From: Kriegella aquimaris
Lineage (GTDB): Bacteria > Bacteroidota > Bacteroidia > Flavobacteriales > Flavobacteriaceae
DNA length: 64,000 bases
Direction: 5' to 3'
Assembly (NCBI RefSeq): GCF_900103215.1
Contig: NZ_FNGV01000004.1
Location: forward strand, 124,001 to 188,000
The notes beneath the pieces were generated by a model. It was not told the DNA's origin. It saw nothing but the letters and a program-made list of their open reading frames with translations, and made no database searches. Of the stretch, positions 26,253 to 35,071 are shown in pieces (position 1 is the first letter of the stretch; each line of letters opens with the position of its first letter). The position numbers were made by a program, and so were the translations under genes.

Positions 26253-28343
26253 TTATGCTTCTACCAATTCTTGCTTTCTATAAGCTTCAATTTTCTTCAA
26301 TACGGTTTTTGCATTTTCCATATAGCCTTTTGCAAATACCTCTGTAGGTTCATTTTTATTTAGCTGGAGGACCAATTCTTCAAATGAAGAACCTAAATCT
26401 ATTTTACCCGTGACCACGAATTTTGTATCAAAATCTTTTATGATACCAATGTGTGTATTCGTTTTGGTTTTTTCGGCAGTCAATATTGCTTTTGCCGAAT
26501 TGACCATTGATGAATAGGAATGGTAAATACTTGCTGCCCACTTCCCTTCTTCAAATGTTTCTCTGGCATTTTCGATTTTCTCTTCACTCTCGAACAATAA
26601 GGTGGCTATTAGATCAATTACGACACCTGCACATTCCCCTACGCCAATCGCCTTTTCGTAGCGCTCGGTAGTACCCCAGTCGATGAAGTCTTCTGGAGTT
26701 AAATTATCGGCATCCGATAAATGGGTAAGAATATCGTAAAAATACATTTGTCCTTTATCGGCATAGTAATCGGCATACGAACGGCCATTGCCATTCTTAT
26801 CAAAATCATCTAATATTAAACGTAAGGCCTCAGGGCCACGTTTACTTGGTACTTTGACCACTTTATCGGCATAACGCCCATTTCCATCACCTAAATTACC
26901 ACCTCCCAAAAGTACTTGCAGGGCTGGCGCAACCAATTTATTCTTGGTGCGAATGCTCATCCCTTGGAAACCAATGTTGGCCATGTTATGCTGCCCACAT
27001 GCGTTCATACACCCACTAATTTTTATGGCCACATCGGGATTGGCAATATAGTGCGGGTATTCCTTTTTAATAATCCGCTCCAGTTCTTCGGCGATTCCCG
27101 TACTACTTGCGATTCCAAGGTTACAGGTATCCGTACCGGGGCATGCTGTAATATCCAACGCCGTATTGTATCCTATTTCGACAAATCCCATTTTTTCCAA
27201 CTCCGTATAGAAAAACGGCACAAGCTCTTCTTTTATATAAGGTACCAATATGTTTTGTCGCAAGGTCATTCGTACTTCCCCAGCAGCATATTTTTCGACC
27301 AAATCGGCCAATAACCGTGCTTTGTCCGTATAAAAATCACCTAACAAGACCTTGATTCCGATGGCTACAAAACCTTCTTGTTTTTGAGGCACGAGGTTTG
27401 TTGACTTCCACTTCTCAAAAGTTTGTTGATCTTTTATTTCAACCTTTGGCGCAACGGCGTCGCCTATTTTAATTTTTGGATAAGTTTCCGCATCGATCGG
27501 ATAAGAAGTATAGGGTACAGCCTTTTGCTCTTCCTCCAACAACACTTTAAATCCGTCAAGACCAATGTCTTTCATCAAAAACTTCAAACGCGCTTTTGCC
27601 CTACTTTTTCGTTCTCCAAATCTGTCAAAAACACGAACAACACCATCCATTAACGGAATGATCTTATCGGAAGGAAGAAAAGAAAACAACTCATCGGCAT
27701 GTCGGGGTTGCGAACCTAATCCGCCACCTAATAATACTTTAAAGCCGCGAACGCCATTCTCGATTTTTGCGATAAACCCAAGATCGTGCATATAGGAAAG
27801 GCCTGTATCTTCGTCGCTAGCCGAAAAAGACACTTTGAACTTCCTGCCCATTTCTTGACTAATCGGATTTCTTAAAAAATACTGGAACAAAGCATGGGCA
27901 TACGGAGAAACATCAAATGGTTCATTTACGTCGATACCTGCTGTCTCACTAGCAGTAACATTTCGAACGGTGTTACCACAAGCCTCGCGAATGGTCACAT
28001 CGTCTTTTTCCAATTGCGACCATAATTCCGGGGTGCGGTTCACATCAACATAGTGAATCTGAATATCTTGTCGGGTCGTTATATGCAACCGTCCTGTAGA
28101 ATATTCGTCGGATACCCCACAAATTCTTCTCAATTGATTGGAAGTCACCTTACCATAAGGCAATTTGATTCGAATCATTTGAACTCCAGGTTGTCGCTGT
28201 CCATAAATTCCCCTCGCCAAACGTAGGCTACGGAATTTCTCCTCGTCTAACTTACCTTCTTTGAACTCATGTATTTTGGCTTCCAAAGCCAAGATATCTT
28301 TTGCTACTACCGGGTTTTCTATTTCAGTTCTGAAACTTTGCAT
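26253..28343 (-). CDS. Ferredoxin-dependent sulfite reductase (nitrite/sulfite reductase family) with HEPN-like C-terminal domain
   Basis: A 696-residue protein. Two nitrite/sulfite reductase repeats are visible: the first with QPGVQMIRIKLPYG and GRLHITTRQDIQIHYV, the second with the siroheme/4Fe-4S cysteines in TACPGTDTCNLG and SGCMNACGQHN (C-x5-C ... C-x3-C). It reduces sulfite to sulfide. Residues from about 570 to the end (ARETFEEGKWAASIYHSYSSM onward) are helical and resemble a HEPN domain, not part of ordinary sulfite reductases, which end near 560. Context (cobA, siroheme gene, ferredoxin reductase, cys genes) supports sulfite over nitrite. A palindromic operator lies 60 bases upstream. 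Confidence 0.9.
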   Translation of the reverse strand: MQSFRTEIENPVVAKDILALEAKIHEFKEGKLDEEKFRSLRLARGIYGQRQPGVQMIRIKLPYGKVTSNQLRRICGVSDEYSTGRLHITTRQDIQIHYVDVNRTPELWSQLEKDDVTIREACGNTVRNVTASETAGIDVNEPFDVSPYAHALFQYFLRNPISQEMGRKFKVSFSASDEDTGLSYMHDLGFIAKIENGVRGFKVLLGGGLGSQPRHADELFSFLPSDKIIPLMDGVVRVFDRFGERKSRAKARLKFLMKDIGLDGFKVLLEEEQKAVPYTSYPIDAETYPKIKIGDAVAPKVEIKDQQTFEKWKSTNLVPQKQEGFVAIGIKVLLGDFYTDKARLLADLVEKYAAGEVRMTLRQNILVPYIKEELVPFFYTELEKMGFVEIGYNTALDITACPGTDTCNLGIASSTGIAEELERIIKKEYPHYIANPDVAIKISGCMNACGQHNMANIGFQGMSIRTKNKLVAPALQVLLGGGNLGDGNGRYADKVVKVPSKRGPEALRLILDDFDKNGNGRSYADYYADKGQMYFYDILTHLSDADNLTPEDFIDWGTTERYEKAIGVGECAGVVIDLIATLLFESEEKIENARETFEEGKWAASIYHSYSSMVNSAKAILTAEKTKTNTHIGIIKDFDTKFVVTGKIDLGSSFEELVLQLNKNEPTEVFAKGYMENAKTVLKKIEAYRKQELVEA

Positions 28344-28403
28344 ATGTTGAGATTCTAAACGCTTGACGTAAAACGTCTGATGAATTATTTTATTTGACTA
28401 TTA

Positions 28404-28424
28404 TACCTATAGATTGAATAGGTA
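28404..28424. promoter_or_regulatory. Putative Rrf2-type operator before sulfite reductase
   Basis: TACCTAT-N7-ATAGGTA, a perfect 7-bp palindrome with a 7-base spacer (AGATTGA). It is in the 129-base gap between cysN and the sulfite reductase gene. Related copies lie at 31765 and 31846. Confidence 0.7.
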
Positions 28425-28472
28425 AAATTTAAACTGTACTTCTAAGACCACTTTCTGGACAATTTGCTCTGA

Positions 28473-29720
28473 TTAATTAATAAACCCTACTCCTGCCGTG
28501 GCATTGGTATGGGAATCAATTAAAATAAAGGAACCATTCGTACGGTGGTTTTTGAATGCATCGTAAAAAATCGGCTTGTTCAATTTAAAGGAAACCTGAG
28601 CGATGTCGTTCATTCCTAAAGCATCGGTTTCTGCATCGATACCGGAATAATCGGGTTGGATTTTATGGTGAATACGATCAACTTTTGCCAACACCTTATT
28701 TACACCATGCTGGAGCACATATTTACTACCCGTGGTCAATTTCTGGGAGTCCATCCAAGAAATAGTGGCCGTAAATTGCTTGTCTATCGTGGGTAAATCA
28801 CCAGCTTTTACCAACATATCACCACGGCTGACATTCACCTCATCTTCTAAAGTAATGGTCACCGAAGAGCGTCGGGTCGCCTTTTTGTATTTCTTGTCGT
28901 AAAAGTAAATATCCTTGATTTTAGATCGGGTCATTGATGGCAATACAACAACTTCGTCGCCTACGCTCAATTCGCCACCGTATACTTTACCGGCAAACCC
29001 ACGAAAATCGTGAAACTCTTCCGTTTTGGGCCGAATAACGTATTGCACAGGGAATCTAGGGGTACCCACATTGAAAATATCTTTTCTATCCAACTCTTCC
29101 AAATGTTCTAGAAGCGTTTGCCCTTTATACCAAGTCATACTTTCAGACCTATTCACCACATTATCTCCTTTTAACGCGCTAACAGGAATAAAAGTTATTT
29201 TTTGATCTTGGTAATCGCGTTTGCTCATCAACTCCTCAAAATCAGCTTTGATCGAATTGTATTTTTCTTCGGAAAAATCAATAAGGTCCATTTTGTTAAT
29301 AGCAACGATCACATCTTTGATACGCAACAGGTTGTTGATAAAAAAATGTCTGTTGGTCTGCTCTATCACTCCCTTTCTAGCATCAATTAGGATGATTGCC
29401 GCCTGCGAGGTTGAAGCACCTGTAACCATGTTACGCGTGTACTCAACATGGCCTGGGGTATCTGCAATGATATAACTCTTTGATGCCGTAGAAAAATAAA
29501 TATGAGCGACATCGATAGTAATCCCTTGCTCCCGCTCTGCCACTAAACCATCTGTCGCCAAAGAGAAATCAAGATAATCATATCCCTTTTTCTTACTGGT
29601 CTTTTCGATAGCTTCCAACTTATCGTCGGTCAATGATTTGGTATCATATAAAAGTCTCCCTATCAAAGTGCTCTTACCATCATCTACACTGCCCGCCGTT
29701 GCTATTTTCAGTACTTCCAT
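28473..29720 (-). CDS. cysN: Sulfate adenylyltransferase subunit 1 (GTPase)
   Basis: CysN couples GTP hydrolysis to APS formation by CysD. The 415-residue protein is EF-Tu-like: P-loop GSVDDGKSTLIG, DTPGHVEYTRNM (G3), NKMDLID (G4), VSALKG (G5), then two beta-barrel domains. No APS kinase (CysC) domain is fused to the C-terminus. 128 bases after cysD on the same strand. Confidence 0.95.
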   Translation of the reverse strand: MEVLKIATAGSVDDGKSTLIGRLLYDTKSLTDDKLEAIEKTSKKKGYDYLDFSLATDGLVAEREQGITIDVAHIYFSTASKSYIIADTPGHVEYTRNMVTGASTSQAAIILIDARKGVIEQTNRHFFINNLLRIKDVIVAINKMDLIDFSEEKYNSIKADFEELMSKRDYQDQKITFIPVSALKGDNVVNRSESMTWYKGQTLLEHLEELDRKDIFNVGTPRFPVQYVIRPKTEEFHDFRGFAGKVYGGELSVGDEVVVLPSMTRSKIKDIYFYDKKYKKATRRSSVTITLEDEVNVSRGDMLVKAGDLPTIDKQFTATISWMDSQKLTTGSKYVLQHGVNKVLAKVDRIHHKIQPDYSGIDAETDALGMNDIAQVSFKLNKPIFYDAFKNHRTNGSFILIDSHTNATAGVGFIN

Positions 29721-29848
29721 TTTGTATTTTGTTGTCGGCCGATCGCTCTCAGATTACACTAAAACTTTCAACCTATATTTTGATTCGTTAACTACACCCT
29801 TTGTTGTCTTCGATATTTCTATCGTGAGGCAACACTAATCAATGGCTA

Positions 29849-30790
29849 TTAAAAGTAGCCTTGTTGTTTTCTTTTTTCCATTGCCGCTTCTGAACGTTTG
29901 TCGTCGATTCGGGCACCACGCTCCGAAATTTTTGATTCACGAATCTCAGCCACTACTTTGTCTATTGTATCGGCATGCGAAAAAACGGCTGCGGTACACG
30001 ACATATCACCAACTGTTCTAAAACGTACGGTACGCTCTTCGACCAATTCATCATCCGCTCTAAAAACAACTTCATCTTCAGCTGACCAAATCATTCCATC
30101 ACGCAAAAAGACGTTACGTTTATGTGCAAAATAGATAGAAGGTATTTCGATATCTTCCTTTTCGATATAGCTCCAAACATCTAATTCCGTCCAGTTGCTA
30201 ATAGGAAAGACACGAACATTCTGTCCCATTTCAATTTCACCGTTCAGCATATCGAAAAGCTCTGGGCGTTGATTTTTTTCATCCCATTGACCGAAGTCGT
30301 CACGAACTGAAAAGATACGTTCCTTAGCTCTCGCCTTTTCCTCATCCCGTCGGGCTCCACCAATACAGGCGTCGAACTTGAATTCTTCGATAGCATCTAA
30401 AAGTGTGGTAGTCTGCAGCATGTTTCGGCTGGCATATTTACCGGATTCTTCCACTACTTTTCCTTCATCTATGGAGTCTTGCACATTTCTTATAATAAGT
30501 TCGAGACCCAATTCTTTTACCAAACGGTCACGGAACTCAATGGTTTCCGGAAAGTTATGTCCCGTATCGATATGCATTAATGGAAAAGGGATTTTAGCAG
30601 GATAAAAAGCCTTTTGCGCCAATCGCACCAAGGTTATCGAATCTTTTCCACCGGAAAATAATAGCACAGGTTTCTCAAATTGCGCTGCTACCTCTCTTAA
30701 GATGTATATAGCCTCGCTTTCTAATGCATTGATTTTAAGTTTAGGCAAACCTTCTGTTTTAGTTGGGGTATCTATAATTGTTGTTTCCAA
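29849..30790 (-). CDS. cysD: Sulfate adenylyltransferase subunit 2
   Basis: CysD is the ATP-sulfurylase subunit that adenylates sulfate. The 313-residue length fits. PP-loop PVLLFSGGKDSITLVRL at about 40-56, DTGHNFPETIEFRD, GGARRDEEKARAKERIFS and the C-terminal SERGARIDDKRSEAAMEKRKQQGYF region are typical. The only start compatible with the conserved N-terminus is TTG at 30790-30788: an in-frame stop lies seven codons upstream and no ATG precedes the PP-loop. Confidence 0.94.
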   Translation of the reverse strand: METTIIDTPTKTEGLPKLKINALESEAIYILREVAAQFEKPVLLFSGGKDSITLVRLAQKAFYPAKIPFPLMHIDTGHNFPETIEFRDRLVKELGLELIIRNVQDSIDEGKVVEESGKYASRNMLQTTTLLDAIEEFKFDACIGGARRDEEKARAKERIFSVRDDFGQWDEKNQRPELFDMLNGEIEMGQNVRVFPISNWTELDVWSYIEKEDIEIPSIYFAHKRNVFLRDGMIWSAEDEVVFRADDELVEERTVRFRTVGDMSCTAAVFSHADTIDKVVAEIRESKISERGARIDDKRSEAAMEKRKQQGYF

Positions 30791-30839
30791 ATCGTATTTT
30801 TTTTCAAATTAAGATGCTATTCCTTAGTTGTCTCCTGTA

Positions 30840-31463
30840 CTAGGTATGCAATCCGCATTCCCTATTTTCCAAAACTTTTGTGGGATCAAAATATTTATGC
30901 TCGTTGGGCAAATTCCGTTCTTCTAGATAAGCATCTAACCGAACATCGCTATAGTGATAAAATGGACTCACTTTTAAAACGCCATCTTTACTAAGGCTTA
31001 AAATATCTAACGAATCACGCAAGGCGGTCTGCCCTTTTCTAAGGTTGGTGAACCACACATCGGGCGCATGTTCTTTCATCGCCCTTCTAAAAGGCTCCAA
31101 TTTAACCTGTTCGGTGAATTCAGCATGTTTCGGGTCGTCAATACCAGGAATACCCATAACAACATCTCTGTGCGAAGACGTTTGTCTTGGCACATAAAGT
31201 TTGACATTAAGGCCCAAATCGGCAATAAGCTGTTCCGCGTGTTTGTAGGTATTCGGCGTATTATAACCTGTATCGCACCAAATCACCGGAATCTCTTTTT
31301 CTACCTCGACCACCGCACTAAGAATAGCGACTTCATAAGGTCTAAAATTCGTAGTGACCACTGCTTTTTTGGCATTGGTAATCGCCCATGAAATAATTTC
31401 TTTGGGTGTCGCCGTTGCAAACTTCGCATTCAATTCTTCTATTTGTTGCTGTGTAAATGCCAT
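30840..31463 (-). CDS. cysH: Phosphoadenylyl-/adenylyl-sulfate reductase
   Basis: A 207-residue PP-loop reductase that makes sulfite from (P)APS using thioredoxin. Visible: VIWCDTGYNTPNTYKHAEQL, LEPFRRAM, WFTNLRKGQTALRDSLD and the catalytic C-terminal ECGLHT. The Cys-Cys pair that binds the 4Fe-4S cluster in APS reductases (before KVxPLxRAL) is replaced by Phe-Thr, so by sequence this looks like the cluster-free PAPS type. No APS kinase gene is in the window. It starts 18 bases after the DUF2061 gene and is followed by cysD and cysN. Confidence 0.92.
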   Translation of the reverse strand: MAFTQQQIEELNAKFATATPKEIISWAITNAKKAVVTTNFRPYEVAILSAVVEVEKEIPVIWCDTGYNTPNTYKHAEQLIADLGLNVKLYVPRQTSSHRDVVMGIPGIDDPKHAEFTEQVKLEPFRRAMKEHAPDVWFTNLRKGQTALRDSLDILSLSKDGVLKVSPFYHYSDVRLDAYLEERNLPNEHKYFDPTKVLENRECGLHT

Positions 31464-31481
31464 TTTCTCTATCTTTTGTAA

Positions 31482-31745
31482 TTATCTTCCCCATTTGATT
31501 TTGTTCCAAATACGCTCATGGAAAAAATACAATATCATTTTAGTAAAAAGCTCCACAACACCAATAGAAAAAGCTACTGTTAGGGTTCCTGTTACGACCC
31601 ACGAAATAAGTATGGTATCCATTGTTCCTATAACACGCCAGCTAATGGATTTCACTATACTCCTTTTTGGGCTTTCTGATTCCTTATCGTCTTTATAGCT
31701 GGTTTTGCTAGTTTTACTATCTAAAATCAATTGATCGGCTATCAT
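31482..31745 (-). CDS. DUF2061 small membrane protein
   Basis: An 87-residue protein with a charged N-terminus (28 residues) and two hydrophobic segments (SWRVIGTMDTILISWVVTG and FSIGVVELFTKMILYFF). The SISWRVIGTMDT pattern and C-terminal HERIWNKIKWG are the DUF2061 signature. Such genes often lie with cys genes in Bacteroidota; a role in sulfate uptake or membrane anchoring of the reductase is possible but not shown. First gene of the cysHDN unit, with an operator overlapping its promoter. Confidence 0.87.
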   Translation of the reverse strand: MIADQLILDSKTSKTSYKDDKESESPKRSIVKSISWRVIGTMDTILISWVVTGTLTVAFSIGVVELFTKMILYFFHERIWNKIKWGR

Positions 31746-31764
31746 TTAAATGTATATTTCTAAT

Positions 31765-31785
31765 ACCCTATAGATTTAATAGGAT
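31765..31785. promoter_or_regulatory. Putative Rrf2-type operator at the cys promoter
   Basis: CCTAT-N7-ATAGG (spacer AGATTTA), same layout as 28404. It lies immediately downstream of the -7 element at 31789 and 20 bases before the DUF2061 ATG, where a bound protein would block transcription start. Confidence 0.68.
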
Positions 31786-31788
31786 ATT

Positions 31789-31796
31789 CAAAAATA
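31789..31796 (-). promoter_or_regulatory. -7 promoter element of the cys unit
   Basis: Minus strand TATTTTTG, perfect TAnnTTTG, 43 bases before the DUF2061 ATG. No TTG at the usual -33 distance, which may mean activator dependence. Confidence 0.5.
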
Positions 31797-31845
31797 GTAC
31801 TATTAGCCGAAAGTTAGACGTTAAAAATCCTTAAAAATTAGATTT

Positions 31846-31865
31846 ACCCTATAGTTTTAGTAGAT
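31846..31865. promoter_or_regulatory. Second, degenerate operator upstream of the cys promoter
   Basis: CCTATAGTTTTAGTAGA keeps one full half-site (CCTAT) and a partial second. It is about 60 bases upstream of the -7 element and 75 bases downstream of the Rrf2 gene stop. Confidence 0.45.
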
Positions 31866-31939
31866 TACTCGGAAATATCACACATTTTTGAGGATATTTT
31901 AAAAAAACGGGGAAATTTTACGAATCGTCAAAAGCATCC

Positions 31940-32365
31940 TTAATCTCCTTTCGATTTCACCAGTATATCTGCCAGGGTATGACTTCGATACACCCCTAGA
32001 TTGGCGTCGCGCACCATCAACATCAGCTTGTTTACCGAACAGGTAGCCTCATCGGGACAGTCATCACATTTTTCGTAGAAATTAAGACTGACGCAGGGTA
32101 CCATTGCAATTGGTCCCTCCAAAATACGCATTACATCGGTCATTAGAATATCGGCCGGATTCTTAATTAAATAATATCCACCGCCTTTTCCCTTCTTTGA
32201 ACCTAGCATTCCTGTTTTTCGTAAGGATAACAGAATACTCTCCAAGAATTTCTGGGAAATGTTCTCGTGTTTGGCAATCTCCGATATTTGAACGGGACAG
32301 TTCTCTGACCTTGATGCCAAATAAGTAAGTGCCTTTAGGCCGTATTTTGTCTTTTTGGAAAGCAT
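31940..32365 (-). CDS. Rrf2-family transcriptional regulator with iron-sulfur type cysteines
   Basis: A 141-residue winged-helix protein: MLSKKTKYGLKALTYLA, the recognition region ENISQKFLESILLSLRKTG and KGKGGGYYL (wing). Four cysteines in CVSLNFYEKCDDCPDEATC at about 95-115 are spaced as in Rrf2 members that bind a 2Fe-2S cluster or sense cysteine synthase. Located directly upstream of the cys unit and with matching palindromes at three sites, so I infer it controls sulfate assimilation in response to cysteine, sulfide or Fe-S status. The -7-like TATCTTCG ends a few bases before its ATG. Confidence 0.9.
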   Translation of the reverse strand: MLSKKTKYGLKALTYLASRSENCPVQISEIAKHENISQKFLESILLSLRKTGMLGSKKGKGGGYYLIKNPADILMTDVMRILEGPIAMVPCVSLNFYEKCDDCPDEATCSVNKLMLMVRDANLGVYRSHTLADILVKSKGD

Positions 32366-32560
32366 AGTGCGAAGATAGGGAAATTAACAAACTCAATCGG
32401 TCTGGCCCCTTTTGAAAATTGTATTGATTTATTTCATTGACCTTCTCATCGCTAAATTTAAAACCAACTTCATTTTGTGTCGCCATCCACGAGAATTAGT
32501 TTCACTTTAAAAACTTAACTTTAGCGCTGGCATTAGTGCCTTTAAACGAATCTTTATTCA

Positions 32561-34399
32561 ATGAAAAAATATAGTACGCTAGTCTATCTGATTGTTCTTT
32601 CTTTTACCAACGTATTTTTAGCGCATTCCCAAACCGATTCGAAGACCGCGCCCGTTTTTAAGAATGGTGAAGCCCAAATCGTTGAAGCCTTCGAAGATCC
32701 CTCGAAATGGATTCGACACGACCTTTGGGTAGAAACCGCTTTTGATACCGATGGTGATAAGAAACCCGACAGGATGCATTTGTCGGTAACACGACCGTAT
32801 CAAACCGATAGCGAAAAACTTCAGCTACCCATAGTTTATGTTTCTAGTCCGTATTTTGCGGGAGTCGCCCCTTTTGTCGATGGTCTTTTTTATGATGTAA
32901 AACATGAATTGGGTGCAGTCGCGAAAGAACGGTTGCACCCAGAGGTAACTCGTACCGGCGAAAGACCGATTATTTCCAATTCCCATATCAAAAAATGGGT
33001 TCCGCGAGGCTATATTGTAGTGCATTCTTCTTCCCCGGGAACCGGACTGTCGCAAGGGTCTCCTACCGTTGGCGGTGATAATGAATCATTGGCCCCGAAA
33101 GCTGTAATCGATTGGTTGTGCGGACGGGCAAAAGGGTATACCACGCCAGATGGCAACGAAAAAGTAAAAGCCTACTGGTCTACCGGAAAAGTAGGTATGA
33201 CCGGCACTTCCTATAACGGCACCATTCCCTTAGCCGCGGCCACAACGGGCGTAAAGGGTTTGGAAGCTATTATCCCCATTGCACCCAATACTTCTTATTA
33301 TCACTATTACAGATCTAACGGATTAATCAGATCACCCGGTGGCTATTTGGGTGAGGACATTGATGTACTTTATGACTTTATCCATAGTGGTGATGAATCA
33401 AAACGCGCCTATAACAATGCTACGGTTCGCGATACTGAAATGAAGAATGGCATGGACCGTATTACCGGAGATTATAACGATTTCTGGGCCGGGCGCGATT
33501 ATCTAAACGATATGGAACCCATGAAGGCCGCCCTGCTTATGTCACACGGTTTCAATGATTGGAACGTAATGCCCGAGCACAGCTACCGTATTTATAAAGC
33601 GGCCAAAGAAAAAGGATTACCTGCCCAAATCTACTACCACCAAAACGGGCATGGCGGACCGCCACCCATGAAACTCATGAACCGTTGGTTTACCCATTAC
33701 TTACATGGAGTGGAAAATGGAGTCGAAAACGACGCTAAAGCATGGATCGTTCGTGAAAACGATGCCCAAGACCAACCGACACCATATTCGGAATACCCAA
33801 ACCCCGATGCCGCCATGGTGCGCTTACACTTGCAGCCGGGTGCCCCAAAGATTGGTGGGTTGGGTATCGAGAAAGCCAGTAACCCTGGAACAGAAACCTT
33901 GGAAGACAATTACTCCTTTTCAGGTACTACTTTAGCGAAAGCTGAAATCACCGACCATCGATTGATGTATGTCACCCCGACCTTGAGCGAAGACCTACAC
34001 ATTTCAGGAACCGCAAAAGTTACCATCAAGTTATCAAGCAGTAAACCTGCAGCAAACCTTTCGGTGTGGTTGGTATCTTTACCATGGAACGACGAAAAAA
34101 ATTCAAGAATAACTGACAATATCATTACACGGGGCTGGGCCGATCCACAGAACTATAAATCTTTGACCGAAAGCGAACCTTTAAAGCCTGGTGAATTTTA
34201 CGAACTATCGTTTGACTTGATGCCCGACGATCAAATCATACCTAAAGGGCAGCAGATTGGGCTTATGGTCTTTTCTAGTGATCGCGAATTTACGCTATGG
34301 CCAGAACCGGGCACCAAACTAACCGTTGATTTGAGCGCTACTACAATGGACTTGCCTGTAATTGGTGGTACGGCAGCATTTACAAAGGTGGTGGAATAA
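32561..34399 (+). CDS. Secreted Xaa-Pro dipeptidyl-peptidase / CocE-NonD family hydrolase
   Basis: A 612-residue protein with signal peptide (hydrophobic run ending LAHSQ). Alpha/beta-hydrolase core with nucleophile Ser217 in GMTGTSYNG, acid in SHGFNDWNVMPEH and His in NGHGGPP. The C-terminal 200 residues form the PepX jelly-roll domain (HISGTAKVTIKLSSSKPAANLSVW pattern in part). PepX-type enzymes remove X-Pro dipeptides; relatives cleave glutaryl-cephalosporins or esters, so the exact substrate is open. Periplasmic by signal peptide. Single gene, divergent from the Rrf2 gene, with a near-consensus TTAACTTTAG upstream. Confidence 0.9.
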   Translation: MKKYSTLVYLIVLSFTNVFLAHSQTDSKTAPVFKNGEAQIVEAFEDPSKWIRHDLWVETAFDTDGDKKPDRMHLSVTRPYQTDSEKLQLPIVYVSSPYFAGVAPFVDGLFYDVKHELGAVAKERLHPEVTRTGERPIISNSHIKKWVPRGYIVVHSSSPGTGLSQGSPTVGGDNESLAPKAVIDWLCGRAKGYTTPDGNEKVKAYWSTGKVGMTGTSYNGTIPLAAATTGVKGLEAIIPIAPNTSYYHYYRSNGLIRSPGGYLGEDIDVLYDFIHSGDESKRAYNNATVRDTEMKNGMDRITGDYNDFWAGRDYLNDMEPMKAALLMSHGFNDWNVMPEHSYRIYKAAKEKGLPAQIYYHQNGHGGPPPMKLMNRWFTHYLHGVENGVENDAKAWIVRENDAQDQPTPYSEYPNPDAAMVRLHLQPGAPKIGGLGIEKASNPGTETLEDNYSFSGTTLAKAEITDHRLMYVTPTLSEDLHISGTAKVTIKLSSSKPAANLSVWLVSLPWNDEKNSRITDNIITRGWADPQNYKSLTESEPLKPGEFYELSFDLMPDDQIIPKGQQIGLMVFSSDREFTLWPEPGTKLTVDLSATTMDLPVIGGTAAFTKVVE

Positions 34400-34548
34400 G
34401 GCAGGAGACTAAATACAGACAGTCATTTACCATTGGTAAAATAGTAATGGGTTATACTTTTATTTCTAAAATTAGACGTATACAGTTGTAAACCAATGCT
34501 ATATAAAGAAGTTGTAACATTATAAAATCATAATGAAAAAGTAAAATC

Positions 34549-34914
34549 ATGAAACTCTCACTTTTCTTGATTACGTTACTTTCTTTCTTGACTTCTCCGA
34601 GTTTTGCTCAGCAAAAAAGTCTATTTCAACAAGATTCTACTTTGAATAATCTATCAGTCTTCAAAATGTGGAAACCTTTGAACCAAGGCATGCTCGGAAA
34701 AAGCAATGGAATGACAAGTAATTTTCCCAATCGTTTAAAGAAAGATTCACCAAAATTTATGTTTAAGGATTCTCACAATAGTACGGTCCTCGAAAAGGAT
34801 AATGAATTTGTTTCTGGAATGCCCGTAATCGAGCCAAAAGGTAATTATCCGATGAGGATAGTACCAATTGACTCAACTATACAATATAGTTTGCTTATTG
34901 TAAAACCGCATTAA
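34549..34914 (+). CDS. Secreted hypothetical protein
   Basis: A 121-residue protein not recognised. Clear signal peptide (hydrophobic run, cleavage near SFAQQ, residue about 21). The mature part is polar, with FPNRLKKDSPKFMFKDSHN and GMPVIEPKGNYPMRIVPIDSTIQYSLLIVKP; the pattern MPVxxPxGNYPMxIxxPDSxxxYxLxIK is seen in small flavobacterial secreted proteins of unknown role. It follows the PepX-like gene by 150 bases. A four-codon mini-ORF (ATG AAA AAG TAA) precedes the start. Confidence 0.7.
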   Translation: MKLSLFLITLLSFLTSPSFAQQKSLFQQDSTLNNLSVFKMWKPLNQGMLGKSNGMTSNFPNRLKKDSPKFMFKDSHNSTVLEKDNEFVSGMPVIEPKGNYPMRIVPIDSTIQYSLLIVKPH

Positions 34915-35071
34915 AAATCCACTGCTACCCTCAAAAGTGCCGTAAACAATACCGACTTAAGACTTAAAAAAAGAAATGACCTCTAAAGCGTTTATCACCA
35001 GTTTAAATCTAATTGGTCCAGATTATTCGGAAGACACCATGTAAACTCTCCTTAAAAACCGAATTATTTCC

